Positions 6,136-7,258 of a DNA stretch of 7,258 nt are shown one piece after another. The notes under the pieces are model-generated. The model searched no databases. It worked only from the letters and a program-made list of their open reading frames with translations, and had not been told where the DNA came from. Location: contig DRBW01000147.1 in the NCBI GenBank assembly GCA_011042705.1, positions 1 to 7,258 of the forward strand, written 5' to 3'. Made by a program: the position numbers and the translations under genes. How positions within the stretch are numbered: position 1 is the first letter of the stretch; every line of letters starts with the position of its first letter. This DNA is from Caldifarciminota bacterium (GTDB lineage: Bacteria > Hydrothermota > Hydrothermia > B15-G9 > DRBW01).

Positions 6136-7258
6136 TTAACGGAGTAGCAGAAAAACCGCTCCTGAAGCTGCCAGTTGCAAGAGAAAGGGATCTGCGGGAG
6201 CCCTGTAGCGTCCCTCGCCGATAGGGCCTGCAGCCAGGGCGAAATAGATGACGATGAGGGCAAACAGAATCGGCCACCTTTCGCCTTTTCTGAGCTGTGT
6301 CACGAAGCCGATTGCCGCGGATATGTAAATTGCGATGAGAAGAAGCGCCTCGAGGATCATGAGAAAAGCCGGGACGCCGTTTTCGATGAATCGGGAGATA
6401 GCTTCCCTTATGTCGCCCGAGAGGAGGGCTTTGTATGTACCCGTTTCCCTTTTTTCGATGCCCAGGTAGTCCAGGAGATAATGGATCCCCGGGGAAAACA
6501 ATGTGATAAGCGTGCCCTGGGCATGTAGCACGAGATAGGAAGGCAGGTTTCGGCCTATAGTTTTCAGTGCGAGCCTCAGGTATGTTCGGGAGCTGTCGAA
6601 AGGAGTACCCTTTATTCCGTTCTTTGCAGCCTCCTGCATGAGTTCTTCGCCCACTGCCTCTTTTACCGCCCAGGGAGCCCTTACCTTCTGTCCCTCGAGT
6701 CTGGCTCTCAGAATGCCGGCGTTGTAAAAGTAAAGGTTATAGCCCGTGAGGGATGAAAGGGAGAATCTGCCGAAATGCCTGTAATTTCTCAGAAGCCAGG
6801 GGCTCAGGGTAATCGCGAAGGCGAGGAGGGCTAAGAGGGAGCCCCTGATGCGGTTTTTTAACGGTTCTCTTTGGAAGAGAAAGAAGAGGAGATAAAGAGG
6901 AATCAGGTAGAGGGCGACGGGACGGGTGAGGGCGGAGAGCCCCAGAAAAGCGCCGGAGAGGAGATATCCCACTCTCCCCCTTTTGATCGCGAAGTAAGTC
7001 GCCAGAAGGAGCAGAAAGGTAAAGAGTGTCTCCGTGAGGAGGACCTGGGAAAGAAAGAGGTGAAGAGGGTCTGCTGCGAACAGAAGAGCCGCGATGAAAG
7101 CGATCTTTTCGTCGAGCAGTTTCTCCCCGATGAGGAACATGAAGACGACAGATAAGGAGGACAGCAGGATCTGGAAAATAACGGCCACGGAGGCGTTCTG
7201 CCCGAAGAGGAAATAGCTCAAAGCGATGAAAAGGGGATAAAGGGGGGTGCGCCTCGCA
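6136..7258 (-). CDS. GT39/ArnT-like (PMT_2) membrane glycosyltransferase, 5'-truncated by window edge
   Basis: This is the C-terminal portion, 373 residues visible, of a multi-pass membrane protein of the dolichyl-phosphate-mannose mannosyltransferase/ArnT superfamily, which transfers sugars from lipid-linked donors outside the membrane. The frame is open to the window edge and the outermost residues read RRTPLYPLFIALSYFLFG, the R-x-PLYP block found near the N-terminus of this family. The TTG at 7221 is therefore not the real start, which lies outside. Numbering from that TTG, further marks are LSQVLLTETLF (57-67), GLSALTRPVALYLIP (94-108), SPWLLRNYRHFGRF (140-153) and EGRYRAPADPF (336-346). 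About ten hydrophobic segments are visible. The catalytic acidic residues of the first extracytoplasmic loop would be upstream and cannot be checked. The substrate is unknown. It is separated from citrate synthase by 97 nt and a candidate promoter, so it is probably not part of the TCA operon. Confidence 0.9.
   Translation of the reverse strand, partial: ARRTPLYPLFIALSYFLFGQNASVAVIFQILLSSLSVVFMFLIGEKLLDEKIAFIAALLFAADPLHLFLSQVLLTETLFTFLLLLATYFAIKRGRVGYLLSGAFLGLSALTRPVALYLIPLYLLFFLFQREPLKNRIRGSLLALLAFAITLSPWLLRNYRHFGRFSLSSLTGYNLYFYNAGILRARLEGQKVRAPWAVKEAVGEELMQEAAKNGIKGTPFDSSRTYLRLALKTIGRNLPSYLVLHAQGTLITLFSPGIHYLLDYLGIEKRETGTYKALLSGDIREAISRFIENGVPAFLMILEALLLIAIYISAAIGFVTQLRKGERWPILFALIVIYFALAAGPIGEGRYRAPADPFLLQLAASGAVFLLLR

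Noticed and set aside
6041..6277. Small minus-strand open frame bridging the glycosyltransferase end and the intergenic gap
   Set aside because: It overlaps the well-supported glycosyltransferase in another frame, covers the candidate promoter, and has no family resemblance or clear ribosome site.

Overview
All seven genes in this window lie on the minus strand, so transcription runs from high to low coordinates. The window most likely comes from a bacterium. It has strong AGGAGG-type ribosome binding sites, a sigma70-like promoter, operon packing with 1-10 nt gaps, roughly balanced to slightly GC-rich composition and a bacterial-type NADP isocitrate dehydrogenase. I cannot place it in a phylum. 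The two-subunit aconitase-family enzyme and the Ldh2-type dehydrogenase would suit a deep-branching, possibly anaerobic or thermophilic lineage, but that is inference only.

Layout in transcription order. At 7258-6136 is the C-terminal part of a multi-membrane-span glycosyltransferase of the GT39/ArnT-like (PMT_2) type, whose 5' end lies beyond the window. A 97-nt intergenic stretch follows (6135-6039), holding a candidate promoter (TTGACA, 17-nt spacer, GAAAAT) and a pair of direct repeats. Then comes a compact six-gene cluster: citrate synthase (6038-4884), large subunit of an aconitase/isopropylmalate isomerase family hydro-lyase (4876-3623), its small subunit (3613-3110), NADP-type isocitrate dehydrogenase (3108-1888), an Ldh2-type malate/lactate dehydrogenase (1886-804), and a zinc-ribbon plus TPR protein (793-41). 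The last 40 bases (40-1) show no gene and no convincing terminator.

Together the cluster reads as the oxidative malate-to-2-oxoglutarate arm of the TCA cycle: malate to oxaloacetate (Ldh2-type enzyme), condensation with acetyl-CoA (citrate synthase), citrate to isocitrate (the split LeuCD/HacAB-like enzyme), and oxidative decarboxylation to 2-oxoglutarate with NADPH formation. The main point is that the two hydro-lyase genes would usually be annotated as leuC/leuD. Their position between citrate synthase and isocitrate dehydrogenase, and an aconitase-like TDHI motif in the small subunit, argue that they act as the aconitase here. No mobile element, CRISPR array, tRNA or rRNA is visible. I see no wholly new system; the operon architecture and the reassigned hydro-lyase are the points worth following up.
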